A stretch of DNA of 64,000 nt from Notospermus geniculatus (GCA_002633025.1 NMRB01000076.1:367900-431899), one strand, 5' to 3'; shown: positions 25,289 through 36,930, counted from the stretch's first letter. The notes: generated by a model from the letters alone, not told the origin. Made by a program: numbers and translations.

Positions 25289-25321
25289 ATGGGAGGCAAC
25301 ATGTCTCAATCATTTGGTAAG
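25289..25321 (+). CDS. Candidate alternative first exon, MGGNMS start
   Basis: ATG 25289 opens MGGNMSQSFGK and meets a perfect donor AAG|GTAAGT in phase 0, matching exon 2 (VNPNSKAFREG). Gly2 with Ser6 fits the N-myristoylation pattern M-G-x-x-x-S. On its own this could be chance, because a 33 nt frame is short. It gains weight from the two MGNK exons at 42058 and 42499. A product starting here would have only the second half of the PDZ. Confidence 0.3.
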
Positions 25322-26318
25322 GTAAGTACTGGCTTTCTTATAAGAACTGTGCCGCAATAGACATAGATTTAAATGAGGGTATGGTGTTCACCTCACCTGA
25401 GCCAGCGTCTGTTTCTTGGGGTAAGTAAATCAAGGTTTAGGACTGCAGTTGCCCTTATTGAATCCTGTTTCTTTCTATTTTGTTTTGACAGCTGAGCACA
25501 AGGCCTCTGTGCCTCTAGTTCCCTGTTTTGTTTTGGCAGCTGTGCCTGAGGCCTCAGCACAGTGTATGCCTCGTGTTCCTTCTGAGCACAAGGCCCGTAT
25601 GCCTCTTGTTCGTTCTATTTAATTTTGACTGCTGAGGAAAAGGCTAGTGCCTCTAGTTCTTTCTGTTTTGTTGACAGCTGAGGACAAGTCCAGCATGCCT
25701 CTTGTTCCTGCTATTTCATAGCAAACTTGAGATTGTTTGTTGCTGTTAACCAGATCAGGAACTGATCTGATGCCACTTCTGATCTTGTGGGGGTGCTTCC
25801 GGTGCTGAACAACCATAGCTGTATCCCCAGCATCACTAAGGCCAAACACACTAATATGATATACTGCTGGTTTGATATAATCTGCCCCAATAAGTGACCT
25901 TGAGTACCACTGACTTAGAATCAGTAGTCAAATGGGGAAATATTTACTTGAAAATTTGCCAAATTGATTGCTTATAGTTTGATATGGCTTCACCCTCATG
26001 ACTTGTGAGCCGACTGGAATTCATGTCTGCATGATATTGAACAAGAATTCCAATATCACTTGTTGCATGCCGTGTGTCAATTTTAGTGGGGTACCATTGG
26101 CTAGATTCAGTGTTTCCTCATCCCTATAGAGCTTTGCCCACTAGATATGCATTATTAGAGGTTGTGGGTTCGCCCATGATCACCATAAAACAGCTGTTGA
26201 CGGTTCAAAATCTTGAGGTATTTGATCATTACGTCCGTTCTGCTTCACATTTCCATTACAGCAAATTCATGTCTCAGATAGCACACAGGTCAATAGGAGC
26301 AGTCAGCTGTGCATATTG

Positions 26319-26332
26319 CCAACAGATGGCAG
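26319..26332 (+). promoter_or_regulatory. CTCF-like motif outside the repeats
   Basis: CCAACAGATGGCAG matches 13 of 14 positions of the bilaterian CTCF consensus CCASYAGRKGGCRS and is not in a recognised repeat. Confidence 0.35.
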
Positions 26333-26342
26333 CAAAGTTCTA

Positions 26343-26446
26343 GCGGACCAATGTACAGGACAATCTACGTGATTGCTGCTCGATCAATATTATTGATCGA
26401 GCAGCAATCACGTAGATTGTCCCAGTCATTAAATGACTGGGTCCGC
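26343..26446. mobile_element. TA-flanked foldback MITE, 104 bp
   Basis: Ends GCGGACC and GGTCCGC, flanked by TA on both sides. Inside are perfect arms of about 30 bp meeting at GATCAATATTATTGATC. The right side carries a second small palindrome (CCCAGTCATT/AATGACTGGG). Confidence 0.8.
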
Positions 26447-26628
26447 TATATGCATTGAATTGGGCCGCAGTGACACCTAGTGGTAAACTCGCTGACAGCT
26501 CCTATTCATTTGATCACTGACTCTGAAAATACACCCAGCAATGGCACCATGCCCATAAAACTTGAATGATGTTTAAGCTTATATGCAAGAGGTCCCATCT
26601 AACACCCTGGTGCAATCAACGCACCCTG

Positions 26629-27000
26629 TCAGTATACCAGAAGTGAAGCAGTACCATTGTCAATAATACATGGTGGATTTTCACTACTGCTCATCGGAGT
26701 GTCATCCTGATTCTCAAGTACAGTGACAATCCATAAATTCATGCATGAAGGTTCTGGCAGCAAGCCACTCCAGGTCTTTGCCAATTGCAGAACAAATGCC
26801 AGGAAACGCAACTCAACAATCAAAGCAGAGAAAACAGTCAGAGCCCGAGAATCTGAAGGTGACTGCTGTAGATTTGCTTCAAGAAAGCATTTCTGAATCA
26901 TTGTAGGTAAATCTGAACCTACAGTGCTATTTACAAGAGAAGCTTCAGCTGACAGATATGCTGCCATGTAGGCCAACATTACTTTAGCAAAGCAAAGCAT
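26629..27000 (-). CDS. Unassigned 123-codon open frame in intron 1
   Basis: The minus strand is open from ATG 27000 to a TGA next to 26629 with little low-complexity sequence. It ends with PPCIIDNGTASLLVY, faintly like an OB-fold strand (compare the DDGTG strand in OB proteins such as RMI2), but I cannot assign a family. No promoter or splice sites were found. A possible donor (CTTCTG|GTATAC) sits at its end. It may be a chance frame, a nested gene piece or a decayed retrocopy. Confidence 0.18.
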   Translation of the reverse strand: MLCFAKVMLAYMAAYLSAEASLVNSTVGSDLPTMIQKCFLEANLQQSPSDSRALTVFSALIVELRFLAFVLQLAKTWSGLLPEPSCMNLWIVTVLENQDDTPMSSSENPPCIIDNGTASLLVY

Positions 27001-28384
27001 AACCAGTGATCCACTTTCCTATTTCAGTCTTCCTTCAGGGTTTTACGACACAGAAGAATGTTATACTGTTTCAAATGATAGATTTTGAGATAATCTTCTT
27101 TCATCCCATTGATGTCACTGATAGTTTCTACTCATATCTTATACGAGAAAGTGGCCATCAATGAAAGGATTGGGGAATCTTACTTATTCTAAGAACCAAA
27201 AGGAAAGCCGAAAACCATAATATCTGCAAGTATCACCAACACCATCAAGAAATTCAACAGGTAGCAAGATATCTTGCAGACAGGAGAAGGGAAACAGTGC
27301 CAAGACAGTCAAGGGTCAAGGGCAGGTGGGCATACGTGTTTTCATGGAGACTGCATGGAAGTTCACATCAAGATAAAACACACTCCTACTTGGCAAGTTG
27401 CTTTTCTACCAGGTCTGTCTTCAAGCCTGAGGCGCGATCTACGCATTATGTTCTAGGCCTAGTCACACATCTAGAATGTAGAAATGTTTGTGGAACGCTT
27501 TGGAAATGTACGGTATGTCCTCCTGAGACAAATTTGGAAAGGCACAACGATGAGAATACATGAAAGTTACAAGTTTATCCCCAATATGATAATCAGCAAT
27601 ATTTACCTCTAAATGGCACATTCGCTTTCTTTCTTGGTGTTGGCTGCAAGGAAGTATCAGATCCAAAACAGACGTTTCTGCAAACCCCCAACTACGAGTA
27701 TCCTCTCCCACAAGCGAAAACTGACTGAGCTATGACCCACAAAATAGTCCGTACTTTCAATACCTGTTAAAAAGGATTACACAAGGTGTAATCGGTGTCA
27801 GAAGAACAAAGGTGTCAGGGAATTAAAAGAAACGTATAAAAAGAATGAAATATACTTTGCTAGTTATGTCATACCAGTGTGCCTGTCAGGAATCAGCCAA
27901 GCAAGGTGGCATGGGTCAGGCAGTCCCAAAGGGGGCAGTACAACTTTATGGGAGGAAAGCATTTCACTTGACCTCATTTGTATTGTTTTTGACCCTTCCA
28001 CTGTTCATCACGAAATCAAAACTAAACACAGACCTATCACTTATAATTCTGCAAGATTTATTGATAAGAACATGGTTTCATGTATTCATATACCTTTAGA
28101 TCACAGAGTTGATGGCTGCTTTCTATCTAGATCCCCTTTCCCGCAAGATGTTCTGACAACAACACTTACAGGGTGTTAAGTTTCATGAAGAAGGCTTTAA
28201 ATCTTTGCTCCTCTCCACCTTGGATGCAATCTAGCCATCACTAGGATGTTCTAAAAGTCAGGAGTTTGCAAGTGGATCTTGATGCTGGGGACTCCCTATC
28301 ATACTGCTTTGGTATGATGCTTCGACAATTTCAGTCTCAAAGCCCTGTCGATCAGCGCTTTCAGATCAGTTGAGAGGACAAAGT

Positions 28385-28465
28385 TGCAAGTCAGTGGGTA
28401 TTGAACCCTGATCTCTTGGATGTGAGAGTGATTCTGATGCACTCTCTCTGAGTTACATGTTAGCT
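28385..28465 (-). mobile_element. tRNA-derived SINE or tRNA relic
   Basis: The minus strand has box A TAACTCAGAGAG and box B GGTTCAATACCC at tRNA spacing. Confidence 0.55.
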
Positions 28466-30115
28466 TCCTAAGCTAGCCTGCTAAAAGGATGATAATGGCT
28501 GACCCTCTTGTCCATTTGACATACATGTACATTGCCTTGTGCTTCCTGCTTCTTTTATTGGCAACAATTTACTTCTACCAGAAAATTCTTTTATAGAAAA
28601 CTTTCTCAGTTCATTGGTATTTTGATTGAAGCCAGATAGTATAGAATCTAATCTTTATGAGAATTCCTTTCTGTATGTGCAGCAGTCAGAAATAACTAGA
28701 CGGAGAGATTCACATTGCTATAAATATTAGAGGAAGCCAGCGTGGGCAAAGCGCAAGGTAGACTACAAGGGAACCGGAAGCCTGAACGGATTACCATTGC
28801 AGCGCAACCAACACTCTATCCTTCACTTTCTTCCTAACTTGCTTGCCTGATGAATGTTGATCATCGGGTTGAAAGTACACCATGTGTAACACATCGTGAT
28901 AATTGCCATCATTTTCCAATGATTCCTTTGTCTCTTGGTACAAATCACTGCGCCAACATCTGGTAACTGTTGACATCATTCACTCTCTACCACCAGTCTG
29001 CTGTTAAAGCAACAGGGGCACTTTATTTCATTATTGCGGAGTATTTTGATGACATATAGGGCCCTTGATGTCAAATCCATATCCTCAGAGAATGAAAACA
29101 AGACTTTGTTCAAAGATCTTTGACTTCGAGTCCCCTTCAGGCAACTTGACCCTCTTGGTTAGCTAGTTCATTGAAAGAGTGGTTGAGGCTTGAAGAGAAT
29201 ATTGATACCCCAAACATGGATCCAGCATTCGGCAGTCTCACATCATCTATAACCATGGCTGAAATACAGCTTCTCAATATGATGTACGAGATTTTCAATA
29301 CAGTCTGTAGAACATGTGATAGTTCATTGAACCTAATATACCAAACCTATCCGATATATCACTGAGTGCATTCAATTTGCTAGACAGAATTCGTCTACCC
29401 AATTTCAATATTTGGAGAGTCATTCCCCGTGAACTACAGCTCTTGAATCACTGGTATGTTTCTCACATGGCTAGATGCTTGTTGCAAAAAGTCACTTCTA
29501 AATATGACTTCTAATGTACGACATAGGAAAGATGACTTCTGCTAAAACAGAGGAAAACTCCTTCAGTACTTTGGTTGGGATGGAAAACCACGCTCCAAAA
29601 CCCAATAATGTGCTATTTGTATTCTCTTTTCTCGTCACTGCTTTTGAATCAATGGCAGGTTCGTTGCCGTACAGTCAGTGAAGCTGATATCAGATAGCAA
29701 ACGTGGTGAATGGATGAGTTCCAAGTGAGAGTGGGGATGTCAATTTTCTTCCCCAATACTTTTCAAGTCGCATCATTCTACGGTTTTAGTTGTAGCATGG
29801 TGTCTAGTCATCTTGTCTCTGTTGTCTCTTCTCCTTCCACTGAACAGGTTACAGTTTGTGGTTGCCGACAAAAGGGATCGATATCCAGGCCAGAGTGATG
29901 GGAATCTTTCCTTGACTGGGTGACAAGTGAGAAATCAGTCTTCCTTTATTTGTACAAGGCTATCCTTCATGGAAAACTTTGTCAAACCCTTGTAATGTCA
30001 TATGATGGCTGGCTGTAACTTGGATTTGTGGGTCTGTGATGCTGGCAAGTTGAACCAGCAGCATCGATCTTGTTGTTCATATCACAACCAAAACCGCTGG
30101 ATCAGCCAGTCCTTA

Positions 30116-30242
30116 TTCCATGACATTCACTGGTGAGTTGAACCAAATTCCATGACATTCACTGGTGAGTTGAACCAAATTCCATGACATTCACTGGTGA
30201 GTTGAACCAAATTCCATGACATTCACTGGTGAGTTGAACCAA
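30116..30242. repeat. 32 bp tandem repeat, 4 copies
   Basis: CCATGACATTCACTGGTGAG plus TTGAACCAAATT repeats at exact 32 bp steps (30121, 30153, 30185, 30217) with almost no divergence, so the array is young. Each unit contains a GGTGAGTT donor-like motif. Confidence 0.95.
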
Positions 30243-30674
30243 CAGTCACATCAATGTTGCCAATGTTGTCTCTACAAGACCAAAACCTCTCAACCAACCA
30301 AACATCTTCCTTGGGGTACAAACTCTGATACACAATCAAAATATGATTGCGTGGCAGAGTTATGCATGCCTGTTTTTGCAGTCGAAGACTTCTCTGCTTC
30401 TTTCCCACTCTTGACTTCAGAGAAGTTTGTGTAGCAGTCTTCTCTGTTTTCCTTATCTACATTGATTGGAGTTGTAGCTATCGATCACTAACGTTGAACT
30501 GTTAATGGATGGGTCGACTTATTGATTTTGATAAACTGGTGTGAAAGGAGGTTGCACCAAGAATGTGTCCGCATATTAGCTATGCAGTCGATGCAAATGG
30601 GCAAATAATGTCACACATTCATATTCTCCTGTTTTCTTATTCACCAATGTTCATCAGGGCTGATGCAGGACAAT

Positions 30675-30797
30675 GGTTTGACGTATTCTAGAAGCCTCCT
30701 TAACGCTAAGGTCCACTTTAAGCTTTTGTTTTCTGCCTTGCAAACAATAGCTAAAGGTAAACCTTACAGTTAAGGAAGCTTCTAGAATACGGCCGTA
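30675..30797. mobile_element. Foldback MITE, family C copy 1
   Basis: Arms CGTATTCTAGAAGCCTCCTTAA and, inverted, TTAAGGAAGCTTCTAGAATACG with an unpaired centre. Its ends resemble those at 47736. Confidence 0.65.
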
Positions 30798-31660
30798 TGC
30801 CTTTGATGATAATTGTTCCTTTGGCAGCCTGTGTTGCCCCATCCTGAGGTGATCGTGCAGTGGTTCTAAGCGCTCGCTTCCTTCACCACCCACGAACGTG
30901 CTTTTGTGTGCGGTGAGGAAGAGAGTAAGTGCTAAGAATGACTGATTACCTGATTTCACCAATCCTGAGATGCTCCTTCAAGTTAGCTCTCAATGGGCAA
31001 TTTACCATGTTTCCTCAGGGCTCACCCGTTGACCAATGACAAAATCGACTGTCCAATAGTTGTCTATGGCTAAGTTGCACAGAGAGCTTAGAGCCAACTT
31101 GCACTACGAAAAGTTGTACATGGATGAGTGCCTTTAATGTTAAACCAGCAACAAATTTACTTGCAGTCCCTTAAAAAGCAGTTATTCCATCGCTTGTAGA
31201 TTGGTTATGAAGTGAGCATTTTGTGCCAGTCTGAGAGCCTAAGCACTCATTCTCTGATGTGGTTAGCATTTGCAGAGTTAATTGAATCAGTCTCATCAAA
31301 TTATCCTCAAGTTCATGATCAATGTGAACATAACTGATCAACTTCATTCATCTTGCCTTTCTGGTTGGCGTAGATGGAAAATTAGATCAAGTGGGGTCAT
31401 CCTATGTTGTGAATGCTCACTGTTGCTATTCGGGACTGGCCCTGCCTGAAGTGATGTATGTTTGTCATCTAAGAATGGGGAACCGGAGGAACTAACGTCA
31501 CGACGTGGCGCTGTGAGCAGTGCGACCGAATTTTCTTTTTTCTAACGTTATTTCCATTTATTTCTGGTGTGAAAAGCACCCGTTTGTTTCTGTCGCCTGG
31601 CATTAAAATTTACACCATCTTGTAGCAGATGAAAATGTCTACATTTTGCGGTGCTTTTTA

Positions 31661-32541
31661 GCTCACTGGGTGAGCTATTACGATGGTGCAGCGTCCGTCG
31701 TCCGGCGTCCGGCGTCCGTCGTCGTCGTCGTGTTCCGTTAGCAGGGCACGTTTCGTAACCGCCAGAGCTATTGATCTGAAGCTTGGTACATATATACCCC
31801 TAGGTCAGATGACCCATGACACCAAGTTTCGGTCCGATTCGACTCTTAGCTTTGCCACCAGGTGGCAGAAACTGAAAACACTAAAAGTGCAATAACTCCT
31901 GAACTAATGACTAGATCTCCTCCAAATTTTTATCATAGGTGTATCTAATAAGGATACATAACATATTTAACGGGTTTTTGATTTGACCTACTTTTCAAGG
32001 TCACAGCTCAGGTCAAAGTTCGACAAAAGTGACGAACCTGCCACAGTTTGTCATTATTTCACCAAGCGACTTCATATCTTACATAAACATGCATTGGAGG
32101 GGTACCTTGAAAAATACCAAGTTTCGGCCCGATTGGACATCCAATATGGCCGCCAGGTGGCGTAACCTGAAAATTAAGTAACTGCTATTACTCAGTAACG
32201 ATTTGACGTAGAGTGCTCAAATTTGATATTTACGTCCCTCTAGATGACCTTTACATGCATGTCAAATTTCGGCCTGATTTGACTTCCAACATGGCCTCCA
32301 GGTGGCGTAACCCAAAAATCATCAAAGTGCTGTAACTCAGGAACGACTTAACCCATAGTGCTCCAATTTGCTATGTGGCCCCCTGCAGATGACCTTTATG
32401 TGCATGTGAAGTTTTGGCCTGATCGGACATCCGATATGGCCGCCAGGTGGCGTAACCCGAAATCGTCAAAGTGCTGTAACTCAGGAACGACTTGACCCAG
32501 ATTCCCTCTGTCATTAGACTGTTATGTCCAGCCCAGTGAGC
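31661..32541 (+). mobile_element. CGTC-rich element, complete copy (881 bp)
   Basis: Ends are GCTCACTGGG and CCCAGTGAGC, a 10 bp terminal inverted repeat. After a CGTC-rich run comes GTTAGCAGGGCACGTTTCG. Monomers of roughly 145 bp follow, each with a TTTCGGnCcGATT box and a CCnCCAGGTGGCG box (31855, 32150, 32295, 32440). At 31998-32015 two AGGTCA half-sites lie 6 bp apart. It has no coding capacity, since the ORFs over it are out of step between copies. Copies or relatives are at 18319, 35893, 42700 and 45762. Confidence 0.75.
31855..32452 (+). promoter_or_regulatory. Four CTCF-like cores in the CGTC element
   Basis: CCACCAGGTGGCAG (31855), CCGCCAGGTGGCG (32150), CCTCCAGGTGGCG (32295) and CCGCCAGGTGGCG (32440) resemble the CTCF core CCASYAGRKGGCRS. 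Occupancy is unproven. Confidence 0.4.
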
Positions 32542-33289
32542 ACATGGTCCATGGACCATTTCATTTTCCTTAAAATGAAGACATAGATGACGATTTCGGC
32601 AACGTCTTTATCTCATTTTTCCTGTAGAAAATGTACAGCTGATTTTTTCATGACGTAGCGTCAACACATAAAACGACGTGAATGACGTCGTTTTGGTCGC
32701 ACTGCTCGCAGCGCCGACCTGTCGGGATTTCCGGCACGCGGGTTCCTCATTGGTTGGTATTCATGTTAGATTCTGTCCTCTGATTCAACCAGAAGCTCCT
32801 ATTTGCATAATCTGATCCTAATTCAATCAATTTCATAGTGTTCTTTTTATAGTTGATCCAGACCCAAATTATTATAAGTAAACATAAACCTTGTTGTTTC
32901 CATTACAAAAAATATACTGCCAACTTAGCGTGACATTATGTTATCACGGTATGTTTTTCTGTTCGAGACCTTGTGAAATTACCACTTGCAAATGTATTGA
33001 TAGTACATTTATTTATCCTCGGTAAACATTTTAATAGGTTCATATTATGTAAATCACTTTTGACAATACATCAGCAAGAGTTGGACAACCTGTTGTGAAA
33101 TATGTATTATTATGATTAATACATTTAGTTTCACTGAGAAAGTGTGTTCTTACGGCTCTGAAGGTGACCCTAGGAGCTTAGGTGATCGATACACAAAACC
33201 GTGTTTTTTAACAGGTGAGAATTTTGAGCATTCATCTTTGTTTGTGTGACCATATTGTTGGCCCCACAAAGAAACGCTTCAGGTTTTTA

Positions 33290-33470
33290 CAGTGGAACCT
33301 CCCTTAACGGACACCTTTGCCAGGAGGACACCTCTCTAATCAGGACACCAATGTTCAGTCCCAAACTGGTCATTTCTATTCATTTCAACCTCTGTAATCA
33401 GGACACCTCTCAATTAAGGACAGCATTTGTCAGCCCCGAAGGTGTCCTTAATATAGAGGTTCGACTGTAT
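33290..33470. repeat. Dispersed GGACACC repeat, fullest copy
   Basis: Opens ACAGTGGAACCTCCCTTAA and closes with AATATAGAGGTTCGACTGTA, its imperfect inverse. GGACACCTCTC modules lie between. This suggests a foldback-type parent for the copies at 4655, 9275 and 13375. Confidence 0.7.
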
Positions 33471-33751
33471 ACGTGTATATTTTGGAAGATTGAACTGAAA
33501 ACTGATAATCAGATGATATCTATTAACATTATTGGGCAATCATAATGTAATGCAGGAAACCAGATTCCCCTCATTCTGTGCTTTTGCTTAAAAAACTCCA
33601 GCCAACTCCAGTGATGTTTTCTGTGGACTCAATTTTTGAGACCACATCTGTGTTTTCTATCAAATTGATCATACTAAGGCACAGATCAACTGCCTCCTAA
33701 GAGAGGTAGCCTGCTTCCACAACATCGGGCAATTACCCTGAACATCAGGTG

Positions 33752-33867
33752 AGTGCATCCTCCGAAGAGAGGACTTTTTACCTCACTCCTCTTCATCCAC
33801 TCATACACTTTGTGTCCAAACTCATGAAGAGGAGTGAGACCAAAGCCCAGTGCTATGGGAGGATGGG
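33752..33867. mobile_element. Foldback element, family member 2
   Basis: GTGCATCCTCCGAAGAGAGG at the left is answered by GGGAGGATGG at the right. CTCACTCCTCTTCAT and ATGAAGAGGAGTGAG form the inner arms. Same design as 3964-4078. Confidence 0.7.
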
Positions 33868-34398
33868 TGTGTGGAACCTTTTACCACTCTGAAGGCTGGT
33901 GTCATTCAGATCTCTCGTCTGGAGTCACTAACTCTGTAAAAAGTTGGAGTATACTTACAAGGCTTTTGCCATTAACCTGATAATGACTTGATTGAATCTG
34001 AAACAGTTCCCTAACTGCTTCCAATCACAATACATTCGTTCCTCATTTAGGCCTAATTTACTGCTCTCAAAAAGTGAACAATTAACGTCCAGGCTCATAA
34101 ATTTTCTAATAAGCGTGATTTTTCCAGCATTGAAACTCGTGTCTGGTTCCCAAGGTGTTCATGATTGTAGGCAAAGAATATTGGTGCAGCCAGGTCAAGC
34201 CATACAAATTGATGCTTTGTATGCAATTTTGTATCCTTCTCAAGGAAGTCATCTTTTCCATTGCTTGGGGCCTAGTAGGGAAGTTCAACTTCAGGATACC
34301 ATGAAGAATTACATGTACATGTGTGTAGAGAAGCACTGGCCAAGTGATCTAGTCCTTGCTTCCCGAGTCTGTTGATGGGACAGGTGTGCCCAACTGCT

Positions 34399-34857
34399 GG
34401 AGAGAGAGTAGGCCTAGGCCCATTGAAAGGGGGATGGATGGCACTGTGGAGAGGCTGTAGGCCCATTGAAAGGCTGGTGGATGGCACTAGTGGAGAGGCT
34501 GTAGGCCCATTGAAAGGTCGGTGGATGGTACTGGTGGAGAGGCTGTAGGCCCATTGAAAGGTCGGTGGATGGCACTATGGAGAGGGAGTTGGCCCATTGA
34601 AAGGCCGGTGGATGGCACTGGTGGAGAGGGAGTTGGCCCATTGAAAGGCCGATGGATGGTACTGGTGGAGAGGCTGTAGGCCCATTGAAAGGCCAGTGGA
34701 TGGCACTGTGGAGAGGGAGTTAGCCCATTGAAAGGCTGATGGATGGCACTGGTGGTGAGAGAGTACTGGCCCTTTTAGAGGGTGATGGATGGCTCCGGTG
34801 CAGTGGGAGTAAGCCCAATGAAAGGGAGATGCATGGCACTGGTGGTGGGAGAGAGGA
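34399..34857. repeat. 44 bp tandem repeat, about 10 copies
   Basis: Units share AGGCCCATTGAAAGG, GGTGGATGGCACTGG and TGGAGAGG. Steps are 44 bp in the first copies, with 42-46 bp later. The minus strand is open through it in more than one frame, as expected for a tandem array. Confidence 0.9.
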
Positions 34858-35379
34858 GAGAGATGGATGGCACCTTTATATAGCTTTTACTACCGTCTCC
34901 TAGCCACCTGGCTTTATTCCCAAACTGATTGAAACCAACTCCATCAAAGTCGAGTCTCAAATCCTGACTTTTTTCAACGTGCTCTTCAGGTAAGATTGGA
35001 AATTCACCATGGAGTATCGAAGGAAGAGTGACGTGCTTCTGGCATTCAGCTCACATCCCGCTGAGCAAACAACTTCCCATTCCATTGATTTTGATAAATC
35101 TGCTACGGTTTGTCTATTTTAACAGGTAGCCCATCAGTTTCTATTCCCTTGGCATTTAACTATTCTGGATATTCTGGGCTTCGGCAGCTGTTCTTCGGCC
35201 GTTGAAAACTTCGTCAATCCACATTACGGCCCAGTATACAGGATGGTACCATCTGTACAATAAACACGTTCTATTTCCGTCTGTAAATATCAATCAGATA
35301 CACGCTAGCGTTACCTTCAGAGGGCCGCCATTAGGGTTGCGCTCTCTTTTTCGGCGTATACGTACGCACCGCTTTCGGT

Positions 35380-35481
35380 ATGGACCACCTCCGTGATGAC
35401 CCACTGGATGTCCCTGACAAGATTGCCTACATGACTATCCCTGGTCTTACACGGCAAAGGAAAGTTCGATTTGTGCTGCCA
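35380..35481 (+). CDS. Alternative first exon replacing the PDZ first half
   Basis: ATG 35380 (GGTATGG context, in-frame stop upstream at 35332) opens 34 codons, MDHLRDDPLDVPDKIAYMTI then PGLTRQRKVRFVLP. It ends CTGCCA|GTAAGT in phase 0, the phase exon 2 at 38222 accepts, giving ...KVRFVLP|VNPNSKAFREG. The 102 nt are GC-richer than the flanks, with C/G-ending codons, and follow a CpG-bearing stretch that could be a promoter. It lacks the PWGF loop, so this isoform could not bind ligand as a normal PDZ, though KVRFVLP may form a strand in its place. This is an inference from phase, donor and composition. Transcript data would decide. Confidence 0.6.
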
Positions 35482-35619
35482 GTAAGTTAACCTCATTCAC
35501 AAGTCTATAGCTAATTATAGCATATTAAGTTAGCATGGATTCTAAATTAGTCCAATTAGGTTTTGAGTTACATGTACTGTTTGACAGGTTTCCCTTCTGT
35601 TGTGATAAGTAGGCCTACT

Positions 35620-35903
35620 TGTTTTTTTTGTATCAAAAGCTGCTTTGAAATTTGCAATGTTGTACCTCCATTGATAGCTAAAAGTTCATCATTCTGATCA
35701 AAAAGTCTTTTGTCATCTTCAACATGAAAAAATGCCCTCCTTTCTTCAGACAGACAGACATCGTAGCTGTTTGGGTAAGGATTGATTGGCTTAATTTTAC
35801 ACAACATCATACCCAACTACCTTCTTGAAATTGCTGTTCATCGATATCCACCACATCGTCTAATAATACGTAGTTCCAATACAAGTCCTTAGCGGGGTGT
35901 TTT
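35620..35903 (+). repeat. Duplicated block, copy 1
   Basis: About 285 bp nearly identical to 36469-36757 (scattered substitutions and small indels), ending AGTCCTTAGCGGGGTGTTTT in both. See the finding on a probable haplotype join at the N at 36468. Confidence 0.9.
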
Positions 35904-36467
35904 CACCCCGAGGCCCATCAGGGTCTTCGGGGTATTGTCATCACGCTGGCGGCTGTCTGTGCGTCGTCTGTCGTCGTCCGTCGTCGTCCGTCGTCGTCTG
36001 TCGTCGTCCGTCGTCGTCGTCACGCAAACGACGTGAACGCTCTAACTTGAGAATGCTTCGGAATTTTCATCTCAAATTTTGTATGGTGATACCTCATGAC
36101 ATGACGCTTCTCGCTATTGAAAATCGGCCGGATCTGATTCATACTTTGGCCACCAGGGGGCACATAGTGAAAACACAAAATTTGCGATTACTCCTGAACT
36201 GGTCATCGAAACTTCATGAAATTTGTATGGTGGGTGTATCCAGTCAAGGTACACAACATATCAGACGGGTTTTTGATTTGACCTACATTTCAAGGTCGCA
36301 CAGGTCAAGAGCTGAAATCTGATTGGTCAACGACGTGAACGCTCTAACTTGAGAATGCTTTGGAATTTTAGTCTCAAATTTTGTATGGTGATACCTCATG
36401 ACATGACGCTTCTCGCTATTGAAAATCGGCCGGATCTGATTCATACTTTGGCCACCAGGGGCCACAT
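35893..36467 (+). mobile_element. CGTC-rich element, second subfamily
   Basis: Starts with the hairpin GGGGTGTTTTCACCCC and GAGGCCCATCAGGGTCTTCG, then a GTCGTCCGTCGTCG run. A segment with GACGTGAACGCTCTAACTTG and TTTGGCCACCAGGGG is present twice, at about 36024 and 36333. CTCF-like cores are at 36150 and 36452. A DR3 (AGGTCG-CAC-AGGTCA) is at 36293-36307. It is interrupted by an N. Confidence 0.7.
36150..36162 (+). promoter_or_regulatory. CTCF-like core
   Basis: TTTGGCCACCAGGGGGCACA is very close to the long vertebrate CTCF consensus (TGGCCACCAGGGGGCGCTA). A decayed second copy is at 36452. Confidence 0.45.
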
Positions 36468-36468
36468 N

Positions 36469-36757
36469 TGTTTTTTTTGTATCAAAAGCTGCTTTGAAAT
36501 TTGCAACGTTGTACTTCCATTGACAGCTAAAACTTCATCATGACTGATCAAAGGTCTTTTGTCATCTTCAACATAAAATGGAAAAAATGCCCTCTTCTTC
36601 AGACAGACAGACAGACATTGTAGCTGTTTGGGTAAGGATTGATTGGCTTAATTTTACACAACATCATACCCAACTACCTTCTTGAAATTGCTATTCATCG
36701 ATATCCACCACTTTGTCTAATACGTAGTTCCAATACAAGTCCTTAGCGGGGTGTTTT
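36469..36757 (+). repeat. Duplicated block, copy 2
   Basis: Repeats 35620-35903 directly after a single N. After the shared end it continues into unrelated sequence in place of the CGTC element. Confidence 0.9.
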
Positions 36758-36930
36758 TCAGTTTAATCAGTAGCTGGCAGACTACCAGTTCATAATGTCC
36801 ATAATAACATATTGGCTATACATATCCAACTCAATTGTACTTTAACTCTTGCACTTGCGACAACATCCAATCTATCATGATTTTGGATGTAATGTCCTAA
36901 CTTTTTGATAAGATACAACTATGGTGAATT

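Noticed and set aside
25380-25424. ATG frame (MVFTSPEPASVSW) ending at GTAAGT
   Set aside because: It ends in phase 1, which exon 2 (phase 0) and exon 3 (phase 2) cannot accept.
31683-31895. Conserved ORF starting MVQRPSS, also at 45786
   Set aside because: It lies in a non-coding repeat. Similarity follows the DNA repeat and the Ser/Arg run is the CGTC tract.
34414-34641. Minus-strand repeat ORFs (FQWANSLS...)
   Set aside because: Product of the 44 bp array, with several frames open at once.
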